The notes under the pieces: generated by a model
Databases searched by the model: none
What the model was told of the DNA's origin: nothing
Seen by the model: the letters and a program-made list of their open reading frames with translations, nothing else
Shown here: positions 1 through 7,868 of the stretch, one piece after another
How the letters are laid out: every line of letters begins with the position of its first letter
How positions within the stretch are numbered: position 1 is the stretch's first letter
Translations under genes and position numbers: made by a program
Source: JAIMBK01 sp040755975
GTDB lineage: Bacteria > Bacillota > Desulfotomaculia > Desulfotomaculales > Nap2-2B
DNA: 24,277 nt
NCBI GenBank assembly: GCA_040755975.1
Contig: JBFLZY010000046.1
Span: 1-24,277 of the forward strand
Direction: 5' to 3'

Positions 1-812
1 TCCGCATTCATGATCGCGAACATCGGAGTCATATTAATGCCGCCGTCGCCGACTACAGTATGATAGGGAAGCTTTTCCAAAGCATTAAACACGCCGAGAA
101 CCGGAAAATGATTCACGACTCCCTGAATTAACTTTCTATCCAGGCTCATGGCCATATCCGCGATGTCCATTTCCACCATGCTGGCGCCGGCTGCGCTCAT
201 TGCTTCGCTGACTATCGATTCAGCGGCATGGAGCCTGATCCCTTTTATATCTTGGGGGGTTTTTACGACTTTATTGGTTGTGTGAATCTGCGTCGGAGGC
301 ATCATGATGACACCGAGAATTTTTATCCCTTTCCACTCCGCCTGCATCTCCGGAAACTTGCTTAAAAGCTGCTTGTAGATTTCGGCCGCCTCTTTCTGCG
401 CGGGCATGTTCATAAACGGCAGCGCGACAACCAGATTCAAAAGAAAACCATCATCACGATTTACTACATAATGGCCACCGTGGGCCACGCCGCTCTGCAC
501 GCCTCGAAAGACTTCGTTACCCTTGAGCAATGCACCGCCGGGAACGTAATTAATCTTGATTCTGCCGCCGCTCTTTTCTTCGACCCATTTCGCCCAATCC
601 ATCCAGGCTTTGGCAATAGTCGAAACCGCCGGATCGTGGTCGTTAAAAGTGAGCTCGATCACCTGGGAGGCATCTTTAGGGGAAGTAGCTGGAGCGGAAG
701 GACTGGAAGGCTGACTGGCCGTCTGCTTGCCGCAGCCGGTCATAATGACTAGTAACAACAGGGCAAACGACATACATATGCAGATCACCCGCATCTGCCG
801 AAACCGGGTCAT
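1..812 (-). CDS. dctP: TRAP transporter substrate-binding lipoprotein DctP, partial (3' end beyond the left edge)
   Basis: Periplasm-facing solute receptor of a tripartite ATP-independent (TRAP) transporter, which binds a carboxylate-type solute and hands it to DctQM. The reading frame is open from ATG at 812 to the window edge, giving 270 residues. A GGGGAGG ribosome binding site lies about 8 nt upstream. The N-terminus has a positive start (MTRFRQMR), a hydrophobic stretch and the lipobox-like IMTGC, so it is probably a lipoprotein. The mature part begins with ELTFNDHDP, then has AWMDWAKWVEEKSGGRIKI and TNKVVKTPQDIKGIRL, all typical of DctP. It follows OYE1 by 213 bp, and no DctQM is visible for it. 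It resembles the complete DctP at 5658-6824 in layout but is clearly divergent. It may share that DctQM or have its own beyond the edge. Confidence 0.92.
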   Translation of the reverse strand, partial: MTRFRQMRVICICMSFALLLLVIMTGCGKQTASQPSSPSAPATSPKDASQVIELTFNDHDPAVSTIAKAWMDWAKWVEEKSGGRIKINYVPGGALLKGNEVFRGVQSGVAHGGHYVVNRDDGFLLNLVVALPFMNMPAQKEAAEIYKQLLSKFPEMQAEWKGIKILGVIMMPPTQIHTTNKVVKTPQDIKGIRLHAAESIVSEAMSAAGASMVEMDIADMAMSLDRKLIQGVVNHFPVLGVFNALEKLPYHTVVGDGGINMTPMFAIMNA

Positions 813-1025
813 AAAAAAACCTCCCCTGTTCATAAAGTTCTTTTTTCCTGCTCTTTAATGACTTTCTTCACTGTGCAACCGGCTTTTTTGCCCTTTTAAA
901 CCTATAAAAAACAATCAATTTTCTTTTTCTTTTAAATAGGCTGTACCCTCCTTTCCTTAAAAGTGGTGTTGCCTTGCGAAAATTCCCGTAACCCAAAATC
1001 ACTCGCCTCTGTCACCGGAGGCTCT

Positions 1026-2996
1026 TTATATTTCCACCGCAACGTTGAACGCATCATGAATAGCCGCCCGCAAGTTCCGCGGTTTTTGGCAGTCGCCGAT
1101 AACGTATACTTCCGGAGCCAGTCCCCGGAACGCCTCCACCACTTCGCTGCGGGACCTGAAACCGAGGGAGAGGACTACCGTGTCGGCGGGGATCTCGTGC
1201 CGCTCCCACTGCCTGTCGATAACCACAACCCCCCGCTCCGTTACCTCCTCAAGCTTGACCTCCAGCCTGAATTCAACGTCATGCTTGTGGAGCAGTTGCA
1301 TTAAGCCCGTCCGGTTGGTGTCCGTCATGTCCCGGGCAATTTCCGCCGGGCCGACCATGTCGACAAGAGTGACTTTCTTGCCCTGCTGAGCCAGGTGCAG
1401 GGCGGCCTCGCATCCGGTCATGCCGGCACCGGCAACGACAACCTTTTCTCCCGCCTCCACCCTATCCAGATGTATGTCTCCCGCCCAGACGACACTGGAA
1501 CGATTCACGCCGGGAACGTCGGGAAGGATCGGCGTTGCCCCCGCGGCCAGGATGAGCACGTCCGGCTGTTCGGCCTTAACGGCTTCCGGGGTGGCTTCGG
1601 TGGAAAGCTTTATCTCGACGGGGTGTCGCCTGGTTGCTTGTCTTAGCCACTCCAGGAACCTCTTCATGTCTGCTTTGAAGGGCGGAGCCGCCGCCATTGT
1701 TAAAGCCCCGCCGAGTTTTCCTTCTTTTTCGTACAGGGTTACCTGGTGGCCCCTTGAGGAAGCCACGATTGCCGCTTCCATGCCCGCCGGCCCGCCGCCT
1801 ACAATGACCACCTTCTTCTTTTTCTCCGCCGGCCGGATGGAGCCGAACTCCAATTCTCTTCCGGTTACCGGGTTTACGGCGCAGCGGACCGGCAGGGAGA
1901 GCACGCTCCGCTGGCCGCCGCAGTAGTCACAGCGCACGCAGGGCCGGACTTCCTCAAGCCGCCCGAAGCGCGTTTTGTTGGGCAGGTCGGGATCGGCGAT
2001 CAGGGCCCGCGCCATGGCCACCAGATCGGCCTTTCCATCGGCAATGATCCTGTCGGCCATCTCCAGGTCGGTAATCGAACCAACCGTAACCACCGGGATG
2101 CGAAGGGCCTTTTTTATTTTCTCGGCGTAGTGAACGTTGTAGGCGTGAGGGAAGTAGGCGGGTTGGATAACGTGGGGGACCACCGCCGGATCGCTCATCG
2201 TGCCGACCGAAACGTTCACGAGATCGATTTTGTCCTCGATCATTTTCAGAAACTCGATTGTTTCTTCGACCGTCAGGCCCCCGGGGACGAGCTCGGTCGC
2301 GCTGATCCGGTACTCGATGGCCAGCCGGCCGCCGACTCTTTTCCTGACCGCCGCCAGGACCTCCAGCGGGAACCTGGCCCTGTTCTCCAGGCTGCCTCCG
2401 TAATGATCCGTCCTTTTATTGCTGTAGGGGGATAAAAACTGGGCCAGCAAATGGCCGTGCGCTCCGTGGAGCATCACCATTTCAAAGCCGGCCCGCAAAC
2501 ACCTGTACGCGGCGTCGGCGTATTTTTCGACGACCTCGGCGATCATGTCCTGGTCCATTTCCTGAATACGTGCTCTTTTTGTTTCTCCAGGCGCCTCTCC
2601 GCCTGCAGGGGGGATCGGTGAAGGGGCCACCGGCCTTTTCCCCCGGAGAACCTCCGGAGGCACCATTCTGCCGCCGTGGTTCAGCTCAATGGATATTTTC
2701 GCACCGTACCTCTGGACCGCCTCGGCCAGCTCGCTCAGCCCCGGGATCACCCGGTCGTCGCCCAGGTTGATGAGCCCGTTGTGATTTTTCGCGTAGTCAT
2801 AATCGATAGGCGAGTCACCAACAGTTATGATCCCGGCCCCGCCCCGCGCCCGTGCCTTATAGAACGCGATCAACTCCCGCGTCACCCACCCCTCGGGTGT
2901 GGCCAGGCATGTGTCCATGGGGGAAAACTCGATGCGGTTTTTTATCTCCAGATTGCCGATTTTTATCGGTTCAAAAACTTTTTGGAAACTTTTCAT
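1026..2996 (-). CDS. NADH:flavin oxidoreductase / 2,4-dienoyl-CoA (enoate) reductase-like enzyme, OYE1
   Basis: Multidomain flavoenzyme of the FadH/enoate reductase type, expected to pass hydride from NAD(P)H through FAD, a [4Fe-4S] cluster and FMN to an activated C=C bond in the cytoplasm. I chose ATG 2996, not an upstream in-frame codon at 3071, because AGGAGGG lies about 9 nt before it and the protein then starts at the family position (MKSFQKVFEPIKIGNLEIKNR). This gives 656 residues. The FMN barrel is about 1-340, with the active-site segment HGAHGHLLAQF at 177-187. The cluster cysteines are 353, 356, 359 and 372 (CxxCxxCx12C; the E. coli FadH type, from memory, is CxxCx3Cx11C, with the same overall span). 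An FAD-binding GGGPAG is at 400-405, and a second dinucleotide fold contains VVVAGAGMTGCEAA. It has its own promoter and palindromic operator. The substrate cannot be read from sequence. Confidence 0.93.
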   Translation of the reverse strand: MKSFQKVFEPIKIGNLEIKNRIEFSPMDTCLATPEGWVTRELIAFYKARARGGAGIITVGDSPIDYDYAKNHNGLINLGDDRVIPGLSELAEAVQRYGAKISIELNHGGRMVPPEVLRGKRPVAPSPIPPAGGEAPGETKRARIQEMDQDMIAEVVEKYADAAYRCLRAGFEMVMLHGAHGHLLAQFLSPYSNKRTDHYGGSLENRARFPLEVLAAVRKRVGGRLAIEYRISATELVPGGLTVEETIEFLKMIEDKIDLVNVSVGTMSDPAVVPHVIQPAYFPHAYNVHYAEKIKKALRIPVVTVGSITDLEMADRIIADGKADLVAMARALIADPDLPNKTRFGRLEEVRPCVRCDYCGGQRSVLSLPVRCAVNPVTGRELEFGSIRPAEKKKKVVIVGGGPAGMEAAIVASSRGHQVTLYEKEGKLGGALTMAAAPPFKADMKRFLEWLRQATRRHPVEIKLSTEATPEAVKAEQPDVLILAAGATPILPDVPGVNRSSVVWAGDIHLDRVEAGEKVVVAGAGMTGCEAALHLAQQGKKVTLVDMVGPAEIARDMTDTNRTGLMQLLHKHDVEFRLEVKLEEVTERGVVVIDRQWERHEIPADTVVLSLGFRSRSEVVEAFRGLAPEVYVIGDCQKPRNLRAAIHDAFNVAVEI

Positions 2997-3042
2997 TGGG
3001 CTGGCCCTCCTGAACAAAAAAATAAAAAATAAAATCAACGTT

Positions 3043-3062
3043 TTTACTACTTTGATAGTAAT
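3043..3062. promoter_or_regulatory. Palindromic operator before OYE1 (shared with the GRE gene)
   Basis: A 20-bp inverted repeat: TTTACTAC-TTTG-ATAGTAAT on the plus strand. It overlaps the -10 box and start point of the OYE1 promoter. The same design (ATTACTAC-N4-GTAGTAAT) lies in the GRE leader at 13303-13322. A repressor site is the simplest reading. The regulator is not in the window. Confidence 0.6.
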
Positions 3063-3089
3063 ATACAGCATAAAAAATAATTAAGTCAA
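3060..3089 (-). promoter_or_regulatory. Sigma-A-type promoter of OYE1
   Basis: On the minus strand, TTGACT (3089-3084) and TATATT (3065-3060) are separated by 18 bp, 64 bp upstream of the OYE1 start. The -35 and -10 hexamers are identical to those of the GRE promoter. Confidence 0.6.
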
Positions 3090-3234
3090 GACACAAGTTA
3101 ATTTTTTAAATAAAAAGACTATTCAACTAAAGAGAAAATTTTACCTTTGCCGGCAGGGCGCTTCAAATCCGGCCCTTGCAGTAGATTTGATCCTTTCTGG
3201 TTACTAATCTCAAATCTGTTCCACTTTTTACTTT

Positions 3235-4548
3235 TTACTTCCCGGCCATCAGACTCGGTAACCAGGTAGATAACGCAGGGAATAAGATTACCAGCACCTG
3301 CAAAAGAAGACCCGCTATAATAAAGGGATATGTGCCCTTGAACACTTCTACAAGTCCCACGTCCTTCACCGAGTTTTGGACGGCGTATACCACTATACCA
3401 AAGGGCGGCGTCAAGGTACCCAGTAAAAGGGTGATATTTACCACAATAGAATAGTGCAGGGGATCGATTCCCAGGCTTACCGCTGCCGGATGCAGTATGG
3501 GGATAGTGAGCAGAAGAATAGGGATGGCGTCCAGGAACATGCCCATGAAGAGGAGGATAATCACGCTGATAAACATGAAAATTATGGTGTTGCCCTGGCT
3601 TATACCAACAACTACTTTACTAATAACCTTGGACAGCCCGGTAGCCACAAGGAACGTATTGAAAAGCATGGTGCCTACCAGAAGCATTCCTACCATGCCG
3701 GTGTTTAGGCCCGTTTCCACCAAACTTTTTTTAAAATTTATCCAGCCCAGCTTTCTCCTGATTAACGATATCAGCAAGACTATAGCTGCACCGGCAGCTC
3801 CCGCCTCGGTAGGAGTGAAAACACCCGCAAAAATGCCCCCGATAATGACCAGCATGACTATAACTATAGTCCACATCCCCGCCCCGGCGCGGAGCCTCTC
3901 GCCCCAGGTGGCCCTAGACCCCGGCGGGCCGACCTGTGGATCCTTCAAGCACCAGATGTATACCGTTATCACATAGAGGGCGGTGAGCACCAGACCCGGG
4001 ACCACGCCGGCGATGAACAGTTTGCCGATTGAGGTTTCGGTTAATGCGCCATAAATGATAAAGGGCATGCTAGGGGGTATCAGCGCCGCCAGTAGCCCGG
4101 CCGAGGCGACTGCTCCCAAGGTCAACCTGTCCTTATACCCGTACCGCCGCATCTCCTGCAAACACATGGAAGCGAAAGTTACGGCCGAGGCAATGGGATT
4201 CCCGCAGCAGGCACCGAAGATAGCATTACCCACGACCGCCGCGTAGGCCAGGCCGCCGCGGGCATGCCCAATCCACCGGCGCACCCCGCCGAAAAATTCC
4301 TCCGCAATGTTGCTATAGAAGACAATGTACCCCATCCACACGAAGAGGGGGATAACCGACCAGGTGTAGTTGCAGGCTGTGCTATAGGGTATGCTGCCCA
4401 GCGAACCTAGGGCCGCTTTGAGACCCCGTACCATCCATAAGCCTACAAACCCCACGCCCGTAAAAGCTACATAGACAGGCATTCCTAAAAAGATCAGGAG
4501 GAAGCAGATAACCAAACCCAGGAGGCCTATAGCAACAAGGCTCACCAA
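3235..4548 (-). CDS. dctM: TRAP transporter large permease subunit DctM
   Basis: The large, roughly 12-helix membrane subunit that forms the ion-coupled translocation channel of a TRAP transporter. At 437 residues it has the usual family length. It opens with a hydrophobic helix (VAIGLLGLVICFLLIFLGMPVYVAF) and carries typical DctM stretches such as GNPIASAVTFASMCLQEM, LIPPSMPFIIYGALTETSIGKLFIAGVVPG and GVFTPTEAGAAGA. The start follows the dctQ stop directly: TTG at 4548, or GTG three bases later. Both are served by AAGGAG inside the last codons of dctQ, so translation is probably coupled. No strong terminator is seen in the 163 bp that follow, only a 5-bp GCCGG/CCGGC hairpin. Confidence 0.95.
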   Translation of the reverse strand: MVSLVAIGLLGLVICFLLIFLGMPVYVAFTGVGFVGLWMVRGLKAALGSLGSIPYSTACNYTWSVIPLFVWMGYIVFYSNIAEEFFGGVRRWIGHARGGLAYAAVVGNAIFGACCGNPIASAVTFASMCLQEMRRYGYKDRLTLGAVASAGLLAALIPPSMPFIIYGALTETSIGKLFIAGVVPGLVLTALYVITVYIWCLKDPQVGPPGSRATWGERLRAGAGMWTIVIVMLVIIGGIFAGVFTPTEAGAAGAAIVLLISLIRRKLGWINFKKSLVETGLNTGMVGMLLVGTMLFNTFLVATGLSKVISKVVVGISQGNTIIFMFISVIILLFMGMFLDAIPILLLTIPILHPAAVSLGIDPLHYSIVVNITLLLGTLTPPFGIVVYAVQNSVKDVGLVEVFKGTYPFIIAGLLLQVLVILFPALSTWLPSLMAGK

Positions 4549-5091
4549 TTACCACTCCTTAATGCTCTTAATGTATTCCCCCAGACGAAACAGTACTGCC
4601 ACCGCCAGCAACAGCCACCCCACCACTACCACGTAGATAAAGGGATAATGGGGTATGCTTAAGACCGAGCTCACGTACCCTGCCTTTTGAATAAACTTTG
4701 CCCGGATCAATGATTGCCAGGTGGTAAACACCATTAGAAAAAAATAAAGAATATACATCAAGATTTCGCTGGCCGTTCTTACTTTTCTCGGCAAGCGGTC
4801 CAATACCAGAGGTATAGCTGTATGGCCTTTTTTTAGCTCCGTATACGGTGCAGCAAGAAAAATTATAGGCACCAGCATAAAAGTGCACATTTCTACCAAC
4901 CCCGGTACCGGACGGTTGAATAAATAACGGCCCAGAGCATGGATAACAGTTATGAAAGTCATTAATATTACAAATAAACCGCTGAAATAATGAATTCCTA
5001 AAAAAGAGCCTCTAATACACCGGCCAAAGCCCCCACCCTTAGATTGTGGTTGTTTTTCGTTCATTTGCACTGAAGGATTTTCCTCAGTCAC
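4549..5091 (-). CDS. dctQ: TRAP transporter small permease subunit DctQ
   Basis: The four-helix small membrane subunit that pairs with DctM. The protein has 180 residues, with a charged N-terminal tail of about 30 residues and then hydrophobic segments near 32-52, 65-85, 105-125 and 145-168. The motif ALGRYLFNRPVPGLVEMCTF matches the family pattern R-x2-F-N-x-P-x3-x-E. I list GTG 5091 as the start. ATG at 5064 (MNEKQPQ) is also possible, since neither has an ideal ribosome binding site. The gene abuts dctM with no spacer. It is separated from the dctP that presumably precedes it in the operon by an unusually long 566-bp gap. Confidence 0.93.
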   Translation of the reverse strand: MTEENPSVQMNEKQPQSKGGGFGRCIRGSFLGIHYFSGLFVILMTFITVIHALGRYLFNRPVPGLVEMCTFMLVPIIFLAAPYTELKKGHTAIPLVLDRLPRKVRTASEILMYILYFFLMVFTTWQSLIRAKFIQKAGYVSSVLSIPHYPFIYVVVVGWLLLAVAVLFRLGEYIKSIKEW

Positions 5092-5175
5092 TTTTTCCCT
5101 ACCCCCTCATGTTATTTCCTTGAAAATGACCTCGCCGGTCTGGAATTGTTCCGGCTCGCTTCGATGCTCGGGCTG

Positions 5176-5244
5176 ACCCGGCACTCAGCCTTTCCGGAAG
5201 GTTTGGAATAAGGCCCGAAGCCAACGTGAAGCTGAGTGCCGGGT
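5176..5244. repeat. 14-bp perfect inverted repeat, 41-nt loop
   Basis: The arms are 5176-5189 (ACCCGGCACTCAGC) and 5231-5244 (its exact complement). The loop contains the small palindrome TTCCGGAA. There is no T-run after it on either strand, so it is not a standard intrinsic terminator. It could be an mRNA-stabilising hairpin or the ends of a small lost element. Confidence 0.6.
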
Positions 5245-5544
5245 TTTGGTTCGGAGCCGAACCAGGCATCGCTGAATAATGCGTTTGAAGCGTCAGTTTT
5301 TCGGACTCCAGTCGTTCTTAGGCGTTACAAACTGCTTCTTGCATACTGGTATCTGCGTAATTCGCGCTGCCGTTTCGTCAATCTCACCTGCGCCGCGTTT
5401 CGTTGCCAGTGCTTACCAAGGGTCAACGAGCTTTGTGGGGCGGCCCGAGGAAATCATAGCACAATTTTCATTCCCCGGTGGTGGCGTTGGCGCCATGGGT
5501 CATTTGACAGTATTTCATAAAATTTCATAAAGACGCTATTTTGA

Positions 5545-5603
5545 GCCGGATGCCAGGAACGGCGGGGGAGTAACATATGTACCCTTTGTTCCGGACATCC
5601 GGC
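5545..5603. repeat. 16-bp imperfect inverted repeat downstream of dctP
   Basis: The arms are 5545-5560 and 5588-5603, matching at 14 of 16 positions (GCCGGATG with CATCCGGC at the base), with a 27-nt loop. It lies 55 bp past the dctP stop. No T-run follows, so a transcript-end or processing hairpin is more likely than a strong terminator. Confidence 0.45.
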
Positions 5604-5657
5604 AATAGCTAAAATACTAAACCGTCCTTAATACCTGATCGTATCTACGGCATTGCA

Positions 5658-6824
5658 TTAATAACCTGCCATACCCCATTCGTGCAAAATCCGTGCTGCT
5701 CCCGGATTGGCTTTTTCGGGTTCACCGGCGTATTTTTTCGCCAGTTGTTTAGCGTCCTTAAGAATTACCCTGGCCTTTTCTTCACCGATTTTAGCTGCTG
5801 CGGCCTTCACCCACTCTTCCTGTAGCGGCATGACAGCTGCTATCCATTTTTCCCGCTCGGCCTGCGGCAACTCGTAGACTGGCGGCAGACCTTTAGAGGT
5901 GTAATACTTGTTCAGCTCATCCTTAAATGCTAAATCGCGCTTATCGAAATTGTAGCCCTGCAGCATGGAGTACTGCCGGCAGTTATCATCTGAGAACAGC
6001 TTCTGCAGGTCGGGAGGCAGGCTGTTCCACGTATCCAGGTTCATAACATGGACAAAGGTGTACAGAGAAATGCCTACCTCGGTGGAGTACTTGGTCAGCT
6101 CTTGAAGCTTGAAGGCGTACTGCCCTTCATACTCGCTCAGATTGCCTTCCACCACACCTTTGGCCATGGCATCATACTTTTCGCCGACATTAATGGTTTC
6201 CGGCGTGCCACCGAGGAGCTTTACGGCGCCAACACTGTACTTACCTGCCGTGCACAACACCAAGCCTTTCAGGTCTTCCAGAGTCTTAACCGGTTTTTTG
6301 GTGGTATGGATGTGCTGGAGGCCATTGGCATGGAAGCCGATCACTTTTACTCCCTTGTGCTCCGCCTGTAACTCGGGATATTTCTTATAAAGTTCCCAGG
6401 CCGTTAGGGCAGCTGCCCTAGAACCTGGGTTGTCCAGGATAAAGGGCAGGTCGGTCACCTCGGTTAAAGGCCACCTGCCAGGGCATAAGCCTATCATCTG
6501 GCAGGCCATATCTACCGTGCCGTTCATAACCGCATCGTAGAGCTCCGGACCTTTAGCCGCCTGTTCGGCTGGCAGCAAGGTAATTTTGATCCTGCCGCCG
6601 CTTTCCTTCTCAATCCACTTTACCCAGGCCTCATTGAGCTTGTTCATCTCCGAATCGACGGGATGCATGTTAGCAAACGTCAGCTCGTACACTTTCCCCT
6701 GGTCCTGCTTGGCCGGCTCCTGGGCCCCCTGTTTATTCCCGCTACCTCCGCACCCGGCCATCAGGACAAGGAGTAGCACTGAGATAAAAACGAAAAGTCC
6801 TCTTAAATGTGCCTTTTTTTTCAC
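5658..6824 (-). CDS. dctP: TRAP transporter substrate-binding lipoprotein DctP
   Basis: Extracytoplasmic receptor for the DctQM permease encoded downstream. The start is GTG 6824, with AGGAGG about 10 nt upstream. The protein has 388 residues. Residues 1-25 form a lipoprotein signal (MKKKAHLRG, then a hydrophobic core, then LMAGC with the lipidated Cys at 25), followed by a Gly/Gln/Lys-rich linker to about 45. The receptor domain begins with YELTFANMHPVDSEM and includes WVKWIEKESGGRIKITLLP, ELYDAVMNGTVDMACQ and TTKKPVKTLEDLKGLVL, which are DctP hallmarks. The ligand class (C4-dicarboxylate, 2-oxo acid, aromatic or sulfonated acid) cannot be told from sequence. The neighbouring GRE/OYE genes suggest it feeds that pathway. 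An extra dctP at the left edge may bind a second ligand. Confidence 0.95.
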   Translation of the reverse strand: MKKKAHLRGLFVFISVLLLVLMAGCGGSGNKQGAQEPAKQDQGKVYELTFANMHPVDSEMNKLNEAWVKWIEKESGGRIKITLLPAEQAAKGPELYDAVMNGTVDMACQMIGLCPGRWPLTEVTDLPFILDNPGSRAAALTAWELYKKYPELQAEHKGVKVIGFHANGLQHIHTTKKPVKTLEDLKGLVLCTAGKYSVGAVKLLGGTPETINVGEKYDAMAKGVVEGNLSEYEGQYAFKLQELTKYSTEVGISLYTFVHVMNLDTWNSLPPDLQKLFSDDNCRQYSMLQGYNFDKRDLAFKDELNKYYTSKGLPPVYELPQAEREKWIAAVMPLQEEWVKAAAAKIGEEKARVILKDAKQLAKKYAGEPEKANPGAARILHEWGMAGY

Positions 6825-6857
6825 TTCTTCTTAACCTCCTCCTAAGTTTTCAGGTCA

Positions 6858-6878
6858 TTGGTTCCTAATTATAACCAA
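6858..6878 (-). promoter_or_regulatory. Candidate dctP promoter -10 inside a palindrome
   Basis: On the minus strand a perfect TATAAT (6873-6868) sits inside the inverted repeat TTGGTT-N9-AACCAA (6878-6858), about 45 bp before the dctP start. No good -35 box is found at 16-18 bp, which would fit an activator-dependent promoter or regulation by a protein binding the palindrome. This operator differs from the TTACTAY palindrome of the GRE and OYE1 genes. Confidence 0.4.
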
Positions 6879-6961
6879 AAGACACGAACCGCCCCTTGTC
6901 AGGTATATTCTTGATTGTTCCGTTTGACTCCCACCCTCCTCATTGTTTTAGCACCGATCAA

Positions 6962-7201
6962 TCAAGCTGCGGCTTTGCTTGCCACGACAAACCCGCCGAT
7001 TCTTTTCTTCCCCCAGGTCTGGTTGAGCCAACTGGAAACGGCATAGATGCATCGCAAGCAACAGTTTTTGTTGGGTAAGCTGCCCATCTGGCGGGTGCGC
7101 CGCTTAAATTCCTTGGAGGTCCGTTCGATTGTATTGGTGGAGCGCAATAGTTTCCATAAGGGCTTCCACCCCGGCATTGCCTGTAACCGAACCCGACTGT
7201 T
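6962..7201 (-). pseudogene. IS256-family transposase remnant (C-terminal fragment)
   Basis: A minus-strand frame of about 70-80 codons reads LLRSTNTIERTSKEFKRRTR, then QMGSLPNKNCCLRCIYAVSSWLNQTW. This matches the C-terminal end of IS256-type (mutator/MULE) transposases, whose usual form is LLRTTNxIERxNxEIKRRTRVxGxFPN. The catalytic DDE core is absent, and a stop (TAG) lies just upstream in the frame. I could not recognise terminal inverted repeats around it. It lies between the nitroreductase gene and the dctP promoter, so it marks an old insertion and deletion in the cluster. Confidence 0.75.
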
Positions 7202-7263
7202 CTACACCTCCTCAAAAAGCAGCTATTTTTCCCGGCGGATACCCTCAACCCCGACCCGCCGGA

Positions 7264-7824
7264 TTAACTCACATAGTTAATTACCTCTTTGTTTCTCGGA
7301 GGCGCGGGGGGATCTGCGCAGTCTTTGTACCCGAGGGCCACCGAACACACATATCTGTACCCATCGGGGATGCCCAGTTCTTTTTTTAGCTCCAGGCCCT
7401 TTTCCGATTCGAAAAGAAGACCGGGGGAAGCCATGACGCAAGAACCGATGTTCAATGACTCGGCGGCCAGGGCGATGGTTTGGGCCGCCGCCCCGCAGTC
7501 AACTTGAGCAAATTTTTCATTCTCGTCTGCCGAGATCATAATTACAGTCGGTGCGTTGTAAAAAACGTTAAACCCCGGCTCCTTCGCCTTTGCAGCCAGA
7601 AAGTCAATGCCGGAATTGATCATGTTTTCTTTGATTATTTCCGCCATTCGGCCAAGCACGTCCTTATTCTGGACCACAGTGAAGTGCCACTTTTGAGAGT
7701 TTCTGCTGTTGGGGGCGTACAGGGCGGCGTTTACAATTTGCTGCAGGTCCGTTTCTGATATCTGCTCCGGCTTGTACGCCCTGATACTTCTCCGCCTGTA
7801 AATGACCCGGAGTGTCTCATTCAC
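7264..7824 (-). CDS. Nitroreductase-family flavoprotein
   Basis: A 186-residue FMN-dependent oxidoreductase of the nitroreductase fold, probably a cytoplasmic dimer. Family marks are RRSIRAYKPEQIS near 11-23, APNSRNSQKWHFTVV near 37-51 (the S-x2-N-x-Q-x-W FMN-binding stretch), and GAAAQTIALAAESLNIGSCVM near 111-131. The start is GTG 7824, with AAGGGTGG 7 nt upstream. It lies 44 bp after OYE2 and is the last gene of the GRE operon. A small hairpin (CCGGCGG/CCGCCGG, 7230-7262) follows the stop but has no T-run. Members of this family reduce nitro groups, quinones, flavins or enones, and the gene order does not settle which. It might supply reduced flavin or act on an intermediate of the GRE pathway. 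Confidence 0.9.
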   Translation of the reverse strand: MNETLRVIYRRRSIRAYKPEQISETDLQQIVNAALYAPNSRNSQKWHFTVVQNKDVLGRMAEIIKENMINSGIDFLAAKAKEPGFNVFYNAPTVIMISADENEKFAQVDCGAAAQTIALAAESLNIGSCVMASPGLLFESEKGLELKKELGIPDGYRYVCSVALGYKDCADPPAPPRNKEVINYVS

Positions 7825-7868
7825 GAAAAAACCACCCTTTCTTTTCCTTATATTTCTTAAGGTTTAGG

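Larger units (their letters stand above)
5092..5657. other. 566-bp non-coding gap between dctP and dctQ, with two inverted repeats
   Basis: Only short overlapping frames without recognisable protein signatures occur here. The stretch holds a 14-bp perfect inverted repeat (5176-5244), a GGTTCGG/CCGAACC hairpin (5248-5263), a short tandem repeat of TTTCATAAA (about 5513-5531) and a 16-bp imperfect inverted repeat (5545-5603). TRAP operons often have hairpins after the binding-protein gene that favour its expression, but half a kilobase is long. It could be a decayed insertion. Confidence 0.5.

Noticed and set aside
458..468. A TTTACTAC half-site inside the left-edge dctP
   Set aside because: It lies in coding sequence and lacks the inverted partner.
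3001..3071. An upstream in-frame start adding 25 hydrophobic residues to OYE1
   Set aside because: It overlaps the -10 box and operator and has no ribosome binding site. The extra residues come from AT-rich leader DNA, not a signal peptide.
5236..5530. Overlapping plus-strand frames of 83-94 codons in the dctP-dctQ gap
   Set aside because: No recognisable motif, no good ribosome binding site and two equally open frames, so coding is not supported.
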